From NCBI GenBank assembly GCA_015222295.1, contig JADFUZ010000018.1:1-6759 (forward strand): 6,759 nt of DNA, given 5' to 3'. Below are positions 6,648 through 6,759 of this stretch, piece after piece. The translations under genes and the position numbers were made by a program. Source of the stretch: Chloroflexota bacterium (lineage in GTDB: Bacteria > Chloroflexota > Dehalococcoidia > GIF9 > AB-539-J10). The notes under the pieces are model-generated. The model had not been told where the DNA came from. It ran no database searches and saw only the letters and a program-made list of their open reading frames with translations. The first letter of the stretch is position 1. Every line of letters begins with the position of its first letter.

Positions 6648-6682
6648 GATTCCCTTTCGTGTCACCAGCGAATTGGACAAAT

Positions 6683-6698
6683 CCGCAGCCACCTGCGG
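6683..6698. other. GC-rich hairpin near the window end
   Basis: CCGCAG (6683-6688) and CTGCGG (6693-6698) make a perfect 6-bp stem with the 4-nt loop CCAC. On the plus strand no T-run follows. On the minus strand it is followed by ATTTGT, so it could at most be a weak leftward terminator. A 7-bp direct repeat, AGCTGTG (6700-6706 and 6711-6717), lies just after it. Confidence 0.35.
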
Positions 6699-6759
6699 TA
6701 GCTGTGCAGGAGCTGTGTTACAGACGAGTGCAAAGAGGAACCGAGCCATTCAGTTGAGA

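Larger units (their letters stand above)
6559..6759. other. Tail region without a recognisable gene
   Basis: No open frame here resembles a known protein. Stops occur in all frames early on, and only short frames remain (39 codons from an ATG at 6638, and one open to the window end from 6649). There is no clear intrinsic terminator for ruvX, because no hairpin with a following T-run is visible on the plus strand. The stretch holds the palindrome at 6636-6647 and the hairpin at 6683-6698. It may be the promoter region of a gene beyond the window. Confidence 0.5.

Noticed and set aside
6638..6757. 39-codon ORF from ATG 6638
   Set aside because: It has no good ribosome site, no recognisable sequence, and the ATG lies inside the palindrome. 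A chance ORF is more likely.
6649..6759. Frame open to the window end, with possible TTG 6673 or GTG 6715 starts, two Cys (CGSC)
   Set aside because: It is too short to judge. AGGAG before GTG 6715 is only 2 nt away. It could be the start of a gene beyond the window.

Overview
This window is a compact, bacterial, chromosomal housekeeping block. It holds five protein genes and no RNA gene, mobile element or CRISPR array. Base composition and codon use look uniform, and I see no sign of recent transfer. The best guess for the source is an uncultured or anaerobic bacterium related to Chloroflexota (Dehalococcoidia-like). This is inference from three things: the style of the proteins (a divergent YchF with a G-L-P-K-S-G-K-T-T P-loop, an alanyl-tRNA synthetase with an extra Cys cluster, a nucleotidyltransferase with G-G-K-A-T-R-L), the short spacers, and a vague recollection of this gene order. 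Another phylum cannot be excluded.

Layout. At 42-1181 (+) lies an NDP-sugar pyrophosphorylase-like nucleotidyltransferase with a C-terminal left-handed beta-helix. It converges on, and overlaps by 15 bp, ychF (1255-residue-scale family member of the Obg-related ATPases; 1167-2255, -). A 73-bp divergent intergenic region separates ychF from holA (2329-3339, +), the delta subunit of the DNA polymerase III clamp loader. After a 140-bp spacer with a small hairpin and a good extended -10, alaS (3480-6128, +) follows. It is immediately coupled to ruvX/yqgF (6130-6558, +), which starts one base after the alaS stop codon. The last 200 bases hold no convincing gene, only a short palindrome and a small GC-rich hairpin.

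Functions. alaS and ruvX form an operon; holA may be read into it or be a separate unit. Together these genes serve translation (AlaRS), translation or stress-linked nucleotide hydrolysis (YchF), replication (HolA) and rRNA processing or Holliday-junction-type nuclease activity (RuvX). The first gene makes an activated sugar for cell-surface glycans. The genes are neighbours rather than one pathway.

The most interesting signal is not a new gene system but promoter geometry. The first gene, ychF and holA each have a -10-like element ending 6-7 nt before the start codon, and none has a convincing Shine-Dalgarno at normal spacing. This predicts leaderless mRNAs. By contrast, the internal gene ruvX has a clear Shine-Dalgarno. 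I found no evidence of a previously undescribed defence, mobile or biosynthetic system here.
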